This document shows positions 42,842 to 51,681 of a stretch of DNA of 64,000 nucleotides, piece by piece. Position 1 is the stretch's first letter; the number at the start of each line of letters is the position of its first letter. Below the pieces are notes generated by a model. The model was not told the origin of the DNA, did no database searches, and saw nothing but the letters and a program-made list of their open reading frames with translations. Origin of the DNA: Galbibacter marinus (GTDB taxonomy: Bacteria > Bacteroidota > Bacteroidia > Flavobacteriales > Flavobacteriaceae). Location: contig NZ_AMSG01000002.1 of NCBI RefSeq assembly GCF_000300875.1, positions 211,842 through 275,841 on the forward strand, written 5' to 3'. The position numbers and the translations under genes were made by a program.

Positions 42842-43738
42842 CTACACTAATGTATCGATTATAAAAAAGCCATCATCACCTAGTGGTTGATATAGAGGCA
42901 TAAAAATATAGGCATCCCAGCTGCTTCTGATTTCAGTGCCATTTTCCATAGCTAAAAGCTGCCCTTTTTTAATTATACTAAAATTCTCAAAACCTGGTTG
43001 CATTTCAAATTTGTCGTTCTCATGTAACTGATGACGGTATAGAATCTTAAAGGCTTTTTGCTTTGATTGATGTTGATTGATCATTGTAGTCACAGAGGTT
43101 GGAAATTCAAATAGCTGATCAAAGTTTAAACCACAGGCTTCTTTTAAGGCTAACCATATCATAGCTTTTTGATTGACCACCGCATTTTCACCGGTGTGTT
43201 GACCTGCTTCAAACACAAATCCTGTAAGACCAATACGACTTAGGTAATGATCAATATCTCCAGTGATGATGTCACTAAATCCAATCACAATTGGTGTTGG
43301 AAAATGTTTGGCCCAAGCACAGTTGTCATTGACATCCTGAACTGAAATATATGGATCACTAGGTGATGAGGTGGTATGGCAGTCAAGGAAATAGCGCTTT
43401 TCGGGATTGTGTTTTAAATAGTGTTTCAATACATCTATGATCTCACGCATTTCCATTAACTCATGTGGAGACTTGGCATTACTTAACAGATTTGATTTTG
43501 TCCAGGTACGATTTAAATCTTGATCGATATAACGCTGGTCTTTACTCAATGCCAGTTGATTTCCACAGACTCCAACAATAGTACCATATAGTTGAGGTTT
43601 ACTTTGGTTGAGTTCAGCAAAGATTTCTTGTAAAGCGATTACCCCGCTGGGTTCATTCCCGTGAATTCCAGCAGTTATAAAAAGAAGCGGACCCTTTTTA
43701 TCACTACCATAAGATCCTATTATTCTATCTACCTCCAT
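42842..43738 (-). CDS. Succinylglutamate desuccinylase/aspartoacylase family zinc amidohydrolase
   Basis: The 298-residue protein has the zinc site of the M14-like AstE/AspA family: GIHGNEPSG with His26 and Glu29, and the third ligand His121 in LDCHTTSS, plus DLNRTW near 74 and the catalytic-type Glu in FVFEAGQHTG near 177. It should cleave an amide bond next to a carboxylate. It is the third gene of a tight minus-strand operon with an ATP-grasp ligase gene (20 bases upstream) and a DUF1704 peptidase gene. This trio suggests one pathway in which an amide or peptide bond is made and removed. Confidence 0.9.
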   Translation of the reverse strand: MEVDRIIGSYGSDKKGPLLFITAGIHGNEPSGVIALQEIFAELNQSKPQLYGTIVGVCGNQLALSKDQRYIDQDLNRTWTKSNLLSNAKSPHELMEMREIIDVLKHYLKHNPEKRYFLDCHTTSSPSDPYISVQDVNDNCAWAKHFPTPIVIGFSDIITGDIDHYLSRIGLTGFVFEAGQHTGENAVVNQKAMIWLALKEACGLNFDQLFEFPTSVTTMINQHQSKQKAFKILYRHQLHENDKFEMQPGFENFSIIKKGQLLAMENGTEIRSSWDAYIFMPLYQPLGDDGFFIIDTLV

Positions 43739-43758
43739 GATGCGGTTCTTTATGATTA

Positions 43759-44808
43759 TTAATGCATGGTGGCTAAAATTTTATTTTCAATTTGCCCCAT
43801 GTATTTAAGTTTGTAATACAGTTTTCGCTCAATAGCTTCTATCACTGATGTGGTGAAATCAGTTAAACCAATATCTGCGAAACGATCGAGTCCACCTGGA
43901 CTAAGTATATTGATCTCAATTAGCTTGTCTTCAATGACATCTAGACCTACGAAAAACAATCCGTCTTTAATTAATTTGGGTGCTGTTAGGTCAATAATCT
44001 TTTGCATTGATTTGGTAAGATCGCTCTTATCAGCAGTAGCCCCTTGTTTAAAGTTACTACGAAATTCACCTTCGTCGCATACCCGTCTAATGATGGCTTT
44101 TTCACCGTTCTCAGTGAGAATTCTACCATTCATAAGTAGCACTCTAACATCTCCTTTCTTTACAGCTGGGAGATATTCTTGGGCAATGACATACCCATCT
44201 TTGCTAATAGTTTGGATAATTTGATTGATGTTCTTTTCATGTTTATCAATTAAAAACACATTCTTACCTCCTGAACCCTCCAAAGGTTTTAGCACAATTT
44301 GTTTGTTGTTTTTCTCCCAAAATTTTAAGATGTCATCTTTCTTTCGAGTGATTATGGAAGCGGGCTTTATCTCTTGTGGTAATTCTTCAAAATACAATTT
44401 GTCGATAAAACCATAGGATAAGGCATTGGCGTCATTGAGAACTAGGACACCCTGTTGCTGAATCATCCTACCAAAGGCCAGTCCTGATTGCTCTGCCCAA
44501 TGACGCGAAGCACCTTCTTCAGTGGGATTGTTACGTATAAATAATACGTCTAAATCGGTAGATTCAATGGCGGTTTCTTTAGCCGAGCCACTTTGCAACA
44601 CTTTGAGGTATTTCTTAGGAGTTTCTACCTTTGTAGAAGGATCGACAGATTTAGCATACAAAAATATGGTGCCTTGGTGTTGAAACTTAAAATCACCTAC
44701 GCCCATGGCGTATACTTCGTGTCCCATGTTATGAGCCTTTGTCATAAGCGCAACTGAGGTTCCTGCCTTCTCAGTTGAAATTTTATTTAATACGAAACAT
44801 ATTTTCAT
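43759..44808 (-). CDS. ATP-grasp ligase of the glutathione synthetase/RimK type
   Basis: The 349-residue protein has an N-terminal pre-ATP-grasp domain (about 1-115, MKICFVLNKISTEKAGTSVA) and an ATP-grasp domain with KPLEGSGGKNVFLID near 178, EYLPAVKKGDVRVLLMNGRIL near 216 and the metal-binding end LIEINILSPGGLDRF near 306. It is close to bacterial GshB in layout but is not next to a gamma-glutamylcysteine ligase, so glutathione synthesis is not implied. It lies between a DUF1704 peptidase gene and an aspartoacylase-like gene with gaps of 17 and 20 bases. It may ligate an amino acid to a peptide or small molecule. Confidence 0.9.
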   Translation of the reverse strand: MKICFVLNKISTEKAGTSVALMTKAHNMGHEVYAMGVGDFKFQHQGTIFLYAKSVDPSTKVETPKKYLKVLQSGSAKETAIESTDLDVLFIRNNPTEEGASRHWAEQSGLAFGRMIQQQGVLVLNDANALSYGFIDKLYFEELPQEIKPASIITRKKDDILKFWEKNNKQIVLKPLEGSGGKNVFLIDKHEKNINQIIQTISKDGYVIAQEYLPAVKKGDVRVLLMNGRILTENGEKAIIRRVCDEGEFRSNFKQGATADKSDLTKSMQKIIDLTAPKLIKDGLFFVGLDVIEDKLIEINILSPGGLDRFADIGLTDFTTSVIEAIERKLYYKLKYMGQIENKILATMH

Positions 44809-44825
44809 TTTATCTTATTTTTAAA

Positions 44826-46697
44826 TTATGCATGATTGGAAGTGGATACAAGCCCTCTAGCCATCTGGTGAATGGGCATGCCGTTTTTTATTTGTTGAAG
44901 TCTTTCTTCATACATTTGATCGAAAACGTAACTTGGTTTTATAAGCCCTTTATCTAATACATTACGCTCGATTAGTTCCTCAATGATATGGATGTGATTG
45001 AAGCCGAATTTACCAGCAAAGAGTAATTCAAAATCGCCTCCATCCATTAAATATGCACGTAATTCAATAAGGCCTTTTAGGTATATAATATCCTTTAAAA
45101 AACCACCACCTTGCATAATTCGAGAGGTGATATTGAAAGCGTGTTCTTGTGAAAAACCATGGTGGTCAAACAACAATTGGAAAATGGAGTTAAAATTTCC
45201 ACCCTCTAATAGTGTTTTACCCGCCATGACTCTTCCAGCCAAGGTGCGTAACCTATTAACAGATAAACAGCCTGAAAAAAACTCAGACATAACCGCTACA
45301 CCTTCTTGTAAGATGTCATAGTCGCTTAATCCTGTGGATAACTGGGTTAATGGCTGCTGTGATCCGTTAAAATAGGTGAGTACATGGGTACCTAATTCGT
45401 GTTGTATAAGTGCTTTGGCCTCCAATTTATGGGCGGTGTAATCCGCTGGGATGTACAACTCTCCCTGGTTGACCATCATAATATTTACATCTTTTCTTAA
45501 GTGTATTTTGCTTTTAAATTCAGGGTGTTGGGATTTGAAAAATTCAAATTCTTCTCTGGCGTAAGTACTAAACTCTAGGGCATTGATTTTTTGATCGGGA
45601 TCTTGCTCGATTTCCTCATCGAGTTCAGAAAGAATCATATTCGCGGTTTGGAAAAGATTGCTATCAACCTCACCATAGAGTCGTATACTATTGTGGTAAA
45701 ACTTTGTCGTACCACGAGTACTAAGCATTGATATTTGTAAGTCTAACTCCTCTCTTTTTTGTCTAAAAAGGTGAGACATAGATGGGTCGTCGATGTCTTC
45801 AATTTTCAAATTGTACAATTCCCGTTTTAGGATGTCTGGATCAATGGGAAGCAACCTATAGTGATAGGGGATTACCTTGTGATACTCAGATTCAAAAAAC
45901 TCTTTTTTAATCGTATAGATATTCGATGGAGATACTAACCACAGAAATTTATACGATTCTTCGATGGCAGTTAGCTTTCGATCTACTTCAAACACTTTTT
46001 GTTTTAATGAGCTTCTTCCTAGGGCTCGATAGCTCTGAATCCCACAAGAAGTTTGTACTCTAATATATTCATAGATTGCTTTATGAATGGACTCTACTAA
46101 TGCATCTCTAAACTCCCTAAAAAAAACAGGGTAAAAGCTACCTTCCTTATCGTAAAATACGGCAGGGATTTCCAATCCAACAAGTAGGGCACCGCATTGT
46201 TTAGCTTTATCGGTGGTCATTAAAGATTCTGTACCTTCAGGCTGTCTTTTTGTGGTATTTTCAATCTGTGTGTCAATGTGGTTTAATGAATTCCGCTTCC
46301 CTAGTTTGTTTAGCTCTAGTTTTAAAGCCTTAAGAAATGAAGGCAATTTATCCTCGGGACCTTTTATGTTAAACAGGTGGCTTGTTTTAGAGCTGTAGAG
46401 TTCGAGAATAAGGTAGGATTTATAGATGGATGATAGTACATCCGAAATAGCCAGAATTAATTTTTTATATCTTTTGAATTTTACATTACCAATAAGAAGA
46501 TAACTTGCTTGATTTATCACCACTCGAGCGATTGGATCTTCACTAACAGATCTTCTACAAACCATTAAAAATGGTAGACCAGGCTCGATATGTAATAAAC
46601 CGCCACCAGGAAGGGCACAGTTTACTTCTTCTGATTGTTTGAGAAGGGTCGTAATCTTTGATATTTCTCTTTTTCGAATATTTTTAAAGGTAAACAT
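44826..46697 (-). CDS. DUF1704 / TIGR02421 metallopeptidase (QEGLA-motif protein, MATCAP-like family)
   Basis: The 623-residue protein is annotated in related genomes as a flavohaemoglobin expression-modulating QEGLA-motif protein. It has the zinc-peptidase motif HELGTH at 433-438 and the family motif as QEGVAV from residue 464, which would supply the third ligand. The same domain is found in the eukaryotic tubulin tyrosine carboxypeptidase MATCAP, so a carboxypeptidase role is likely. It is the first gene of an operon with an ATP-grasp ligase and an aspartoacylase-like amidohydrolase. The first 150 residues are a less conserved N-terminal part. The native substrate in bacteria is unknown. 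Confidence 0.9.
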   Translation of the reverse strand: MFTFKNIRKREISKITTLLKQSEEVNCALPGGGLLHIEPGLPFLMVCRRSVSEDPIARVVINQASYLLIGNVKFKRYKKLILAISDVLSSIYKSYLILELYSSKTSHLFNIKGPEDKLPSFLKALKLELNKLGKRNSLNHIDTQIENTTKRQPEGTESLMTTDKAKQCGALLVGLEIPAVFYDKEGSFYPVFFREFRDALVESIHKAIYEYIRVQTSCGIQSYRALGRSSLKQKVFEVDRKLTAIEESYKFLWLVSPSNIYTIKKEFFESEYHKVIPYHYRLLPIDPDILKRELYNLKIEDIDDPSMSHLFRQKREELDLQISMLSTRGTTKFYHNSIRLYGEVDSNLFQTANMILSELDEEIEQDPDQKINALEFSTYAREEFEFFKSQHPEFKSKIHLRKDVNIMMVNQGELYIPADYTAHKLEAKALIQHELGTHVLTYFNGSQQPLTQLSTGLSDYDILQEGVAVMSEFFSGCLSVNRLRTLAGRVMAGKTLLEGGNFNSIFQLLFDHHGFSQEHAFNITSRIMQGGGFLKDIIYLKGLIELRAYLMDGGDFELLFAGKFGFNHIHIIEELIERNVLDKGLIKPSYVFDQMYEERLQQIKNGMPIHQMARGLVSTSNHA

Positions 46698-46984
46698 ACT
46701 TGATTGTTTTCTTCATAAATAATGGGGGAGTGTACTTAAAGTTATATATAATATTAGGTATAAGAGCAACCACCTATAGTATTTTGGCATTAATTTAATA
46801 GGTTGATTAGTAATTTGTTAAATCATTCATAAAACAACAGGGTATAAGGTTTGCGACATTCCAAGTAGCAATCATATCGTGTTGTATTTCAGTTAATTTT
46901 ACATTGGATAGGGTTAATTTATTATAAAATAGTATTGGAAATTGCATGAACAAATTGGAACTAATAATTTTAAAATTATTTGGT

Positions 46985-47236
46985 ATGAAACTTAAAAGCT
47001 CAATATTTTTTATGGCTATTATTCTAGCACTTGTTATTTCTTGTAGAGAAAAACGACAAGATCCTACAAGGGTTGAAAATACTACTGAATCCATAAATGA
47101 AAGCAAACAAAAAGCAGTAGAGAGGGAAGAACAATGGCAAGGTGAACGTCGAGAAATTGAGGATACTGCTTCCTATGAAAGCAGACAAGTTAATCCCAAA
47201 GGGAGTAACCCTAAAAGTGACTCTCTAGTTCGATAA
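46985..47236 (+). CDS. Small lipoprotein, charged and disordered
   Basis: From the ATG at 46985 the product has 83 residues with a lipoprotein signal peptide and a lipobox LVISC at about residues 16-20. The mature part is rich in Glu, Arg, Gln and Ser and looks disordered or helical. I do not recognise a family. An upstream ATG at 46946 is open but would put 13 residues before the signal peptide. It is divergent from the DUF1704 operon, and a long hairpin terminator follows. Confidence 0.7.
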   Translation: MKLKSSIFFMAIILALVISCREKRQDPTRVENTTESINESKQKAVEREEQWQGERREIEDTASYESRQVNPKGSNPKSDSLVR

Positions 47237-47280
47237 ACCTTATTTTGCCCCGTGAATAAAATTTAATTCCGCCAAGACTG

Positions 47281-47356
47281 TGGACTCGTTACTATTAAGG
47301 GTTTAAGCATTGTTATCGTGCAAACTTCTTTAAATAGTTAACGAGTCCATTTTTTG
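47281..47356 (+). terminator. Long stem-loop terminator after the small lipoprotein gene
   Basis: TGGACTCGTTA (47281-47291) pairs perfectly with TAACGAGTCCA (47339-47349), extended by CTATT/AATAG after a one-base bulge, and six T residues follow. The loop of about 36 bases is longer than usual for a simple terminator. Confidence 0.65.
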
Positions 47357-47405
47357 TTGTAATGAGTTGAACTCTAATGGATACACTCCTAATAAGTACA
47401 ACAGA

Positions 47406-49526
47406 CTAAACTGGTATGTGTTGAACTTTTGGTTCTCTTTTCCAATTCCTATGTTTTGCGATAGCTGCAATGAATTCAGAAGGTTCCTTGTTTATAAAAA
47501 TAGCCTGATCTTCTGCAAAATCTTTAACATAAGTCATCTCTAGTAAACTCTCAGCCTCATTATTGGCCGCAATAGCTTTACAATGTTTAAGTGTTTCATT
47601 TATAAACTTAATAGCCTTGCCCTGCTTTGAAAGTATTTGAACGGCTTGCTGTCCACCTGGAATAAATAATGCATCATACAATACACTTTCAGTGGTGAGC
47701 AATGTCGCATCAATTTTGTGTTGTTTTTGCGCATTACAGGTGATCTCACCGCCCGTTGGTGCTATTAGATGCACTACAGCATTTTGTCGTTCTAATTCAT
47801 CTTTCATCCTCATGTGATTTTGGTGGTCGAACCCAGGAGCCACTAAAAATGCAATTTGTCGTGAGGAGATATCCTCCGAACTCAGAAATGTTTGACTTAA
47901 TGCAGCTGAGGATTCTAAATAATGTAAAGGATCTCCAGGTTGTTGAGCGATTGGATCCATATTAGCTCCTATGGCCTGATTGATGGGCATATCAATTTTA
48001 TCTGGGACCTCTAGACCCATTTTTTTGGCGACATTTTGTCCAAGTGTTTGATCAATTTTGTTAACAATCCACAACATTCTTAACTGAATATGCTCATAGG
48101 TACACTTTCCAAGTTCAAATGCATACGCACTAGCTAAATGTTCTTTTTCATGATCTTTTAAACTTCTATAAAACAGTGCTGGTTGCGAAAAGTGATCATT
48201 AAAACTACTGCTTCGACTTCGGATTTTGTTTCCACTAACATGCTCTTGATAACTGGAAAAACCACCCTCTGAAATTTGAGATAAAAATGGGCAGCCTCCT
48301 CCTATAGAATTGGGGAAGTACGCAGTCTGTCCTTTATTTATAGTCATGCGCATTTGTGCATCCCTTTGATTGTTATGTGGATTTTCTAATGGACGGTTAA
48401 TGGGTATTTCATGGAAGTTTGGCCCTCCTAATCGAGATAGTTGGGTGTCGGTATATGAGAAAAGACGTCCCTGAAGTAAAGGATCATTTGTAAAGTCTAT
48501 CCCAGGTACAATATGGCCAGGATGAAATGCGACCTGTTCGGTTTCAGCGAAGAAATTATCAGGATTTCTATCAAGGGTTAACTTTCCAATACGCTGTACA
48601 GGAACCATTTCCTCAGGAATTAATTTGGTGGCATCTAAGATGTCGAAGTCGAATTTGTGTTCATCCTCCTCAGGTATGACTTGAATACCTAATTCCCACT
48701 GTGGATAATTCCCAGCCTCAATAGCTTCCCATAAATCTCTTCGGTGAAAGTCAGAGTCTGCACCACTTATTTTTACGGCTTCATCCCAACTTACGGAATT
48801 AACCCCCAGTAGGGGTTTCCAATGAAATTTTACAAAATTGGACTTACCTTGCTCGTTTACAAATCTAAAAGTGTGTATACCAAAACCCTCCATCATACGA
48901 AGGCTGCGTGGTATTGCACGATCGCTCATCAGCCAGATTTGATTGTGTAGGGTTTCGGTTGCATGTGAAACAAAATCATAGAAAGTGTCATGGGCAGATG
49001 CCGCTTGAGGGATCTCACGATTGGGTTCGGGTTTTACCGAGTGGATGAGATCTGGAAACTTCATGGCATCTTGAATGAAAAATATAGGCATGTTGTTTCC
49101 CACTAAATCAAAGATACCCTCATCGGTGTAGAACTTAACGGCAAATCCTCTCACATCTCTGGGTAAATCAGTTGACCCCTTGGATCCTGCCACGGTAGAA
49201 AACCGTACAAATACAGGGGTTTTCCTACCTACATCGGTTAGAAATCCAGCTTTGGTGAGCTCCTTTTGACTTTCGTACAATTCAAAGTAGCCGTGTGCAC
49301 CACTACCTCTGGCATGAACAATTCTTTCTGGAATTCTTTCATGATCGAAATGGGTGATCTTTTCTCGTAATATGAAGTCTTCTAATAAGGATGGACCTCT
49401 TTCACCTGCTTTGAGTGAATTATTGGCATCATTAATTTTGACACCTTGGTTTGTGGTCATTGGTTTTTGGTCACCAGATTGGATGTTCTGGCTAATGGAA
49501 TCTAGTTTTTTATTCTTTTTGCTCAT
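47406..49526 (-). CDS. katE: Catalase HPII, large-subunit clade 2 with DJ-1/PfpI-like domain
   Basis: The 706-residue enzyme breaks down hydrogen peroxide. The catalytic His is residue 71 in [12 protein letters not shown], the active-site Asn is in [12 protein letters not shown] near 144, and the haem-ligand Tyr is in [14 protein letters not shown]. The C-terminal 170 residues form a class I glutamine amidotransferase-like domain ([21 protein letters not shown]) that marks clade 2 large catalases. The length and layout are those of KatE of E. coli. It is a single gene. It belongs with the SDR, DUF892 and LigD genes nearby to a typical stationary-phase stress set. Confidence 0.97.
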   Translation of the reverse strand: MSKKNKKLDSISQNIQSGDQKPMTTNQGVKINDANNSLKAGERGPSLLEDFILREKITHFDHERIPERIVHARGSGAHGYFELYESQKELTKAGFLTDVGRKTPVFVRFSTVAGSKGSTDLPRDVRGFAVKFYTDEGIFDLVGNNMPIFFIQDAMKFPDLIHSVKPEPNREIPQAASAHDTFYDFVSHATETLHNQIWLMSDRAIPRSLRMMEGFGIHTFRFVNEQGKSNFVKFHWKPLLGVNSVSWDEAVKISGADSDFHRRDLWEAIEAGNYPQWELGIQVIPEEDEHKFDFDILDATKLIPEEMVPVQRIGKLTLDRNPDNFFAETEQVAFHPGHIVPGIDFTNDPLLQGRLFSYTDTQLSRLGGPNFHEIPINRPLENPHNNQRDAQMRMTINKGQTAYFPNSIGGGCPFLSQISEGGFSSYQEHVSGNKIRSRSSSFNDHFSQPALFYRSLKDHEKEHLASAYAFELGKCTYEHIQLRMLWIVNKIDQTLGQNVAKKMGLEVPDKIDMPINQAIGANMDPIAQQPGDPLHYLESSAALSQTFLSSEDISSRQIAFLVAPGFDHQNHMRMKDELERQNAVVHLIAPTGGEITCNAQKQHKIDATLLTTESVLYDALFIPGGQQAVQILSKQGKAIKFINETLKHCKAIAANNEAESLLEMTYVKDFAEDQAIFINKEPSEFIAAIAKHRNWKREPKVQHIPV

Positions 49527-49651
49527 AATTTTTTAGGATTTAATTACAATTCCAATAAAATTAGACAACAACTAGAATGAGCTTAATTCAAATGATTTTA
49601 ATGTTAGTTCGAAAGCGATTATCCCCCCACTAAAATACCGTGGTATGTAAT

Positions 49652-50377
49652 TTACCAAGCTATTTTATGATTCATGAGCATATAGATAAATATCAGCCCA
49701 CATATCATAGCCAATCCAAAACTCAGTAATGTACCAATTAAAATGTATTCGGTGAGTTTTCTATCCTTAGCCTGTGTGAGATCACTAAATCGGAATATGG
49801 ATTTTGCGGCAATAAGAAATCCTACGCCTTCCCAATGATTACTGGCAATAAATACAAAGACTAAAAGACGCTCTAGCATGCCGATGTATTTCCCAGCATT
49901 ATGCAAGGAGTCTTCTTTTTCCATTTCAGTATTAGGGGTGTATACTGATATCAGTGTTTTGATAATCACTGATGAGGGCTGAGTTAGGAATATTACCAGT
50001 ACGATAATAAGAAGTAATTGTGAACTTAAAGTAAAGTTTAATAACTCTGCACCGCTGAGGTAGACACTAGCGCCATATAGGATAATAAGATGGAGCCCTT
50101 GATCTATAAAGAAGAGTAGCCGACTATTTTTTGGGTTTTGAAGGTATAACTTCCCAAGGTCAATAAGGTAGTGTGATAGTCCAATTAAAAGAGGGATAAA
50201 CCACCAATTTAAATCCCATAATAATAGATAATAACAAAGAACGTGGAAAAGGATGTGGAGATACAGTTGTTTTGAAGCTATTTTCTTTTCTAGTTTTTCT
50301 TTTACCATCTTATTGGATTGTAAAAGAAAATCTGCTAAGATGTGAGCCAATAGAAGACGTAAGAAGATCAGTGTCAT
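49652..50377 (-). CDS. DUF3307 family membrane protein
   Basis: The 241-residue protein has about six hydrophobic segments. It begins with the family text LLLAHILADFLLQSNKMV, followed by HILFHVLCYYLLLW and GLSHYLIDLGKLYL, with conserved His, Asp and Gln residues at the membrane face (HILADFLLQ, SHYLID, FIDQGLHL). These conserved polar residues suggest an enzyme or carrier, but none is known. The start overlaps the stop of the SatD gene (ATGA), a pairing common in Bacteroidetes, so the two probably work together. Confidence 0.88.
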   Translation of the reverse strand: MTLIFLRLLLAHILADFLLQSNKMVKEKLEKKIASKQLYLHILFHVLCYYLLLWDLNWWFIPLLIGLSHYLIDLGKLYLQNPKNSRLLFFIDQGLHLIILYGASVYLSGAELLNFTLSSQLLLIIVLVIFLTQPSSVIIKTLISVYTPNTEMEKEDSLHNAGKYIGMLERLLVFVFIASNHWEGVGFLIAAKSIFRFSDLTQAKDRKLTEYILIGTLLSFGLAMICGLIFIYMLMNHKIAW

Positions 50378-50988
50378 AAGAGCTGTTTTATTTTGGTTTG
50401 GTACATTTGGTCTAGCTCTAGAATCTCACTATAAAACGCTCTTTTTAGATGTTCGCTAACCGTGTTTTGTTTCACACCAGTTAGCGCGCCAATTTCTTGT
50501 TGTGAGAATTCGGGATTCTCCATACTCAACTTTACAATTTCTGAAGCATTCGTGGTCCAGTGGTCCATAGAGATTAAAGCCAGTTTAAAATACAGATTCA
50601 GTTCTGAGTCTAGGGTGTTATTACTTGTTTTAATGGCTAAATTCAACTTTTTTTTCTTGAGCGTTTCAAAGGCCTCTCCAGAATAAATAAACGCAGGGCC
50701 GTTGGATTCGGTCACTTTTAAACCCTGATGGGTTTTCTCTCCAAGACCAATAGCCATTCTAACATCCAATCCTTTGATCATTTTAACAGTGGCTTTTATT
50801 AAAACGGCTGCATGGAAGGCTTTGTTGCTTTGTTGCAATTCAATTTGAAAACTATCGCCTCTATAAAACTCCCAATATTGCTCTGATTGACATATTTTTT
50901 CAAATACCTTTTTCAGAGGTTTAAGCCAAAGATCAGGATCTTTTAATTGCCGAGAATTTACAATATCTCCAGTGATGACACTTATCAT
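50374..50988 (-). CDS. SatD family protein with C-terminal helix-turn-helix
   Basis: The 204-residue protein matches the SatD family: VITGDIVNSRQ at the start, then EFYRGDSFQIEL near 62, DVRMAIGLGEK near 95, SNGPAFIYSGEAFE near 114. The early part resembles a nucleotidyl-cyclase-like fold. The end (161-184) is a helix-turn-helix of the type FSQQEIGALTGVKQNTVSEHL, so it probably binds DNA. Its gene lies just downstream of three phased palindromes of the form ATATCG-N10-CGATAT, which are good candidates for its own binding sites. The stop overlaps the DUF3307 gene. The signal it senses is unknown. Confidence 0.88.
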   Translation of the reverse strand: MISVITGDIVNSRQLKDPDLWLKPLKKVFEKICQSEQYWEFYRGDSFQIELQQSNKAFHAAVLIKATVKMIKGLDVRMAIGLGEKTHQGLKVTESNGPAFIYSGEAFETLKKKKLNLAIKTSNNTLDSELNLYFKLALISMDHWTTNASEIVKLSMENPEFSQQEIGALTGVKQNTVSEHLKRAFYSEILELDQMYQTKIKQLL

Positions 50989-51017
50989 GTGTAACGCTTT
51001 GTAATGAATAAGTTCAA

Positions 51018-51039
51018 ATATCGTTTATTTTACCGATAT
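51018..51039 (-). promoter_or_regulatory. SatD operon operator candidate 1 (ATATCG-N10-CGATAT)
   Basis: A perfect 6-base dyad with a 10-base spacer lies 30-51 bases upstream of the SatD gene start. It is the first of three sites that start exactly 28 bases apart. Confidence 0.65.
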
Positions 51040-51045
51040 ATGCAA

Positions 51046-51067
51046 ATATCGTTTAAAACAACGATAA
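51046..51067 (-). promoter_or_regulatory. SatD operon operator candidate 2 (ATATCG-N10-CGATAA)
   Basis: The second site has the same arms except for the last base and the same 10-base spacer. It starts 28 bases after site 1. Confidence 0.65.
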
Positions 51068-51073
51068 AAAACA

Positions 51074-51095
51074 GTATCGCTTTAAATAGCGATAT
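51074..51095 (-). promoter_or_regulatory. SatD operon operator candidate 3 (GTATCG-N10-CGATAT)
   Basis: The third site starts 28 bases after site 2 and touches the stop codon of the thioesterase gene upstream. Its inner bases are also symmetric (TATCGC and GCGATA). Confidence 0.65.
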
Positions 51096-51640
51096 TAAAG
51101 ATCGATTTTGACATTATGTCCTTCTAATTCATGGATAAGTTCATTTACGGAGTATTCCAATTGATTGGAATAGGCTTCGCGTTCTTTTCTAAGTGAGTTC
51201 CTTTTGACACTATTAAAGAAGCGTTTTAGTTCTTTTTCTGTTTCTAGAATAAGCCCAGGAACTCTGACACTCTTACCCTGATCATCCTTAGCGACCATGG
51301 TAAAGTAGGATGAATTACAGTGTTTAACTACACCCGTTTGAATATGTTCGGCCTCCACTCTTATTCCAACTACCATGGAGGTTCTCCCAACATAGTTGAT
51401 TGAAGCTTTCATGGTGACTAATTCACCGATTTCAATAGGGCTTAAAAAATCAACCGTGTCTACTGAGGCGGTAACGCAATAAGTGGCCGAATGTTTAGAG
51501 GCGCAAGCGAATGCTATTTGGTCGAGGAGAGAAAGGATAAACCCCCCGTGTATTTTTCCACTAAAATTTGAATGGGATGGAAGCATTAATTCAGAAAGTT
51601 CTACTTTGGAGGATTCTACGGTTTTAAATTTTTGATTCAT
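51095..51640 (-). CDS. Hotdog-fold acyl-CoA thioesterase
   Basis: The 181-residue protein has the hotdog layout of YciA/BFIT-type acyl-CoA thioesterases: SNFSGKIHGGFILSLLDQIAFACA near 20-44 with the active-site helix and Asp, then VDTVDFLSPIEIGELVTMKA near 65 and VGRTSMVVGIRVEAE near 88. It should hydrolyse fatty acyl-CoA thioesters. A C-terminal extension of about 40 charged residues follows the domain. It lies 41 bases after the RmuC gene on the same strand. The SatD operator candidates separate it from the genes downstream. Confidence 0.92.
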   Translation of the reverse strand: MNQKFKTVESSKVELSELMLPSHSNFSGKIHGGFILSLLDQIAFACASKHSATYCVTASVDTVDFLSPIEIGELVTMKASINYVGRTSMVVGIRVEAEHIQTGVVKHCNSSYFTMVAKDDQGKSVRVPGLILETEKELKRFFNSVKRNSLRKEREAYSNQLEYSVNELIHELEGHNVKIDL

Positions 51641-51681
51641 ATATCGTGTAAGGGTTGGTTTTTAAATATTAATTTGAATTG

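Noticed and set aside
43850-44224. 124-residue plus-strand ORF
   Set aside because: It is antisense to the ATP-grasp ligase gene and has no recognisable domain.
44998-45321. 107-residue plus-strand ORF
   Set aside because: It is antisense to the DUF1704 gene in the region that encodes conserved peptidase sequence.
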